Assembly (NCBI GenBank): GCA_002343715.1
Contig: DDSA01000086.1
Coordinates: forward strand, 1 to 7,342
Direction of reading: 5' to 3'
Source: Phycisphaerales bacterium UBA2402
GTDB lineage: Bacteria; Planctomycetota; Phycisphaerae; Phycisphaerales; UBA1924
Length of the DNA: 7,342 bases
Part shown: positions 6,770-7,342 of the stretch, one piece after another
Position numbering within the stretch: the stretch's first letter is position 1
How the letters are laid out: the number at the start of each line of letters is the position of its first letter
Translations under genes and position numbers: made by a program
Notes under the pieces: generated by a model
Databases searched by the model: none
Seen by the model: the letters and a program-made list of their open reading frames with translations, nothing else
What the model was told of the DNA's origin: nothing

Positions 6770-7342
6770 TTATCGTGCGGGCGCAACCCAGGGCTGGATA
6801 TCGATGTTCCAATCCGGGCCTTGAACACCCTGGTCCAACATTTTCGGATCGATGGGCACGTTGGTCTTGACGTTGATCATCTGAATAAGGGAAACGGTGT
6901 TATCCCCGGGGGTCACAGTTCGGGCCATGCGGGGCAAGAGGCCGGTCCCGTCTCCGAGGTCCCGGTACCACAAGCGGATCTCGCTGAACTTGCCCGCTTC
7001 TTCCGTGTTGGGCTTGGGGACCAGCCTCAACTGGTAGGCCCCTTTGACAAACTCCAGCAACTTCGCCCGATCGGCCTGCGACATTCCGTCCAGCCCGGCG
7101 GACTCGTTCAGCAACTCGCCGAAAAAGCGTTTGGCGATGTCTGCTTTCTTCTGACCGATCGGGAGGGGCAACGGCCCCTCGCCGATGCGCAGTGGATCAA
7201 ACTTCTCACCCGGCGGCACCACCTGCCGCTTCAGAACCTGTTTGAACTTCGGGTTGATCTCCGTGAACCACTCACCATCGAAGATGTAGAGTTTGGACTC
7301 CTTCTCGACGCGGTCGCCCTGCCGGAGTTCATCAAAGCGTAT
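6770..7342 (-). CDS. LolA-like outer-membrane lipoprotein-sorting family protein (partial, N-terminus off window)
   Basis: The frame is open from the right edge to TAA at 6772-6770, giving the last 190 residues; the start codon and any signal peptide are missing. The visible part begins IRFDELRQGDRV and continues with alternating strand-like segments (KLYIFDGEWFTEIN, KQVLKRQVV), then FDPLRIGEGPLPLPIG. These resemble LolA/LolB-fold proteins of planctomycetes, in which a half-barrel carries lipid-modified cargo across the periplasm. After a helical stretch (about 65-105) come more strand-like segments (QLRLVPKP, FSEIRLWYRD, NTVSLIQMINVKTN) and the end is DIQPWVAPAR. Assignment rests on recognised family style, not on a catalytic signature, so a lipoprotein-carrier role is tentative. 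A GTG at 7222 could be mistaken for the start, but the 40 codons before it continue the same fold. The TPR-peptidase gene follows 58 nt downstream on the same strand. Confidence 0.75.
   Translation of the reverse strand: MRFDELRQGDRVEKESKLYIFDGEWFTEINPKFKQVLKRQVVPPGEKFDPLRIGEGPLPLPIGQKKADIAKRFFGELLNESAGLDGMSQADRAKLLEFVKGAYQLRLVPKPNTEEAGKFSEIRLWYRDLGDGTGLLPRMARTVTPGDNTVSLIQMINVKTNVPIDPKMLDQGVQGPDWNIDIQPWVAPAR

Noticed and set aside
6712..6828. Longer start (ATG 6828) for the TPR-peptidase protein
   Set aside because: It would overlap the end of the LolA-like gene and place a 39-residue Arg-rich tail before the signal peptide.

Overview
The window is high-GC bacterial DNA that looks like it comes from a planctomycete, most likely of the Phycisphaerae type. 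Three things point that way. There is a serine/threonine kinase with a transmembrane segment and a TPR-like C-terminus. There is a secreted HAF-repeat protein ending in the 'GC-type' dockerin-like domain typical of that group. There is also a large secreted TPR/metallopeptidase protein next to a LolA-like protein. Lineage is inferred from protein style only; no rRNA or tRNA gene is present.

Layout: (1) 1-1486, minus: a Hanks-type Ser/Thr protein kinase cut by the left edge, so its C-terminus is missing. (2) 1487-1878: a divergent intergenic region holding three short inverted repeats, one of them a perfect 10-bp hairpin, and a possible -10 box for the kinase. (3) 1879-3066, plus: a secreted protein with seven regularly spaced HAF-type repeats and a C-terminal two-loop calcium-binding dockerin-like domain. 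(4) 3067-3244: a short, less GC-rich spacer. (5) 3245-3973, plus: a PlsC-type lysophospholipid acyltransferase with a GTG start and no visible Shine-Dalgarno sequence. (6) 3970-6711, minus: a 913-residue exported protein with TPR-like blocks on both sides of a gluzincin (HEYTH) metallopeptidase domain. It converges on the acyltransferase so tightly that the two TAG stops share a CTAG. (7) 6770-7342, minus: the C-terminal 190 residues of a LolA-like outer-membrane lipoprotein-sorting family protein, cut by the right edge. It lies 58 nt upstream of gene 6 and is probably co-transcribed with it.

The common theme is the cell envelope: a membrane-spanning signalling kinase, an exported surface-type protein, a phospholipid-synthesis acyltransferase, and a LolA-like/exported-peptidase pair. 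No mobile element, CRISPR array or phage gene is visible, and the window looks like ordinary chromosomal sequence. I found no convincing new multi-gene system. The most worthwhile leads are the repeat/dockerin protein, the inverted-repeat cluster in the divergent promoter region, and the LolA-like plus TPR-peptidase gene pair.
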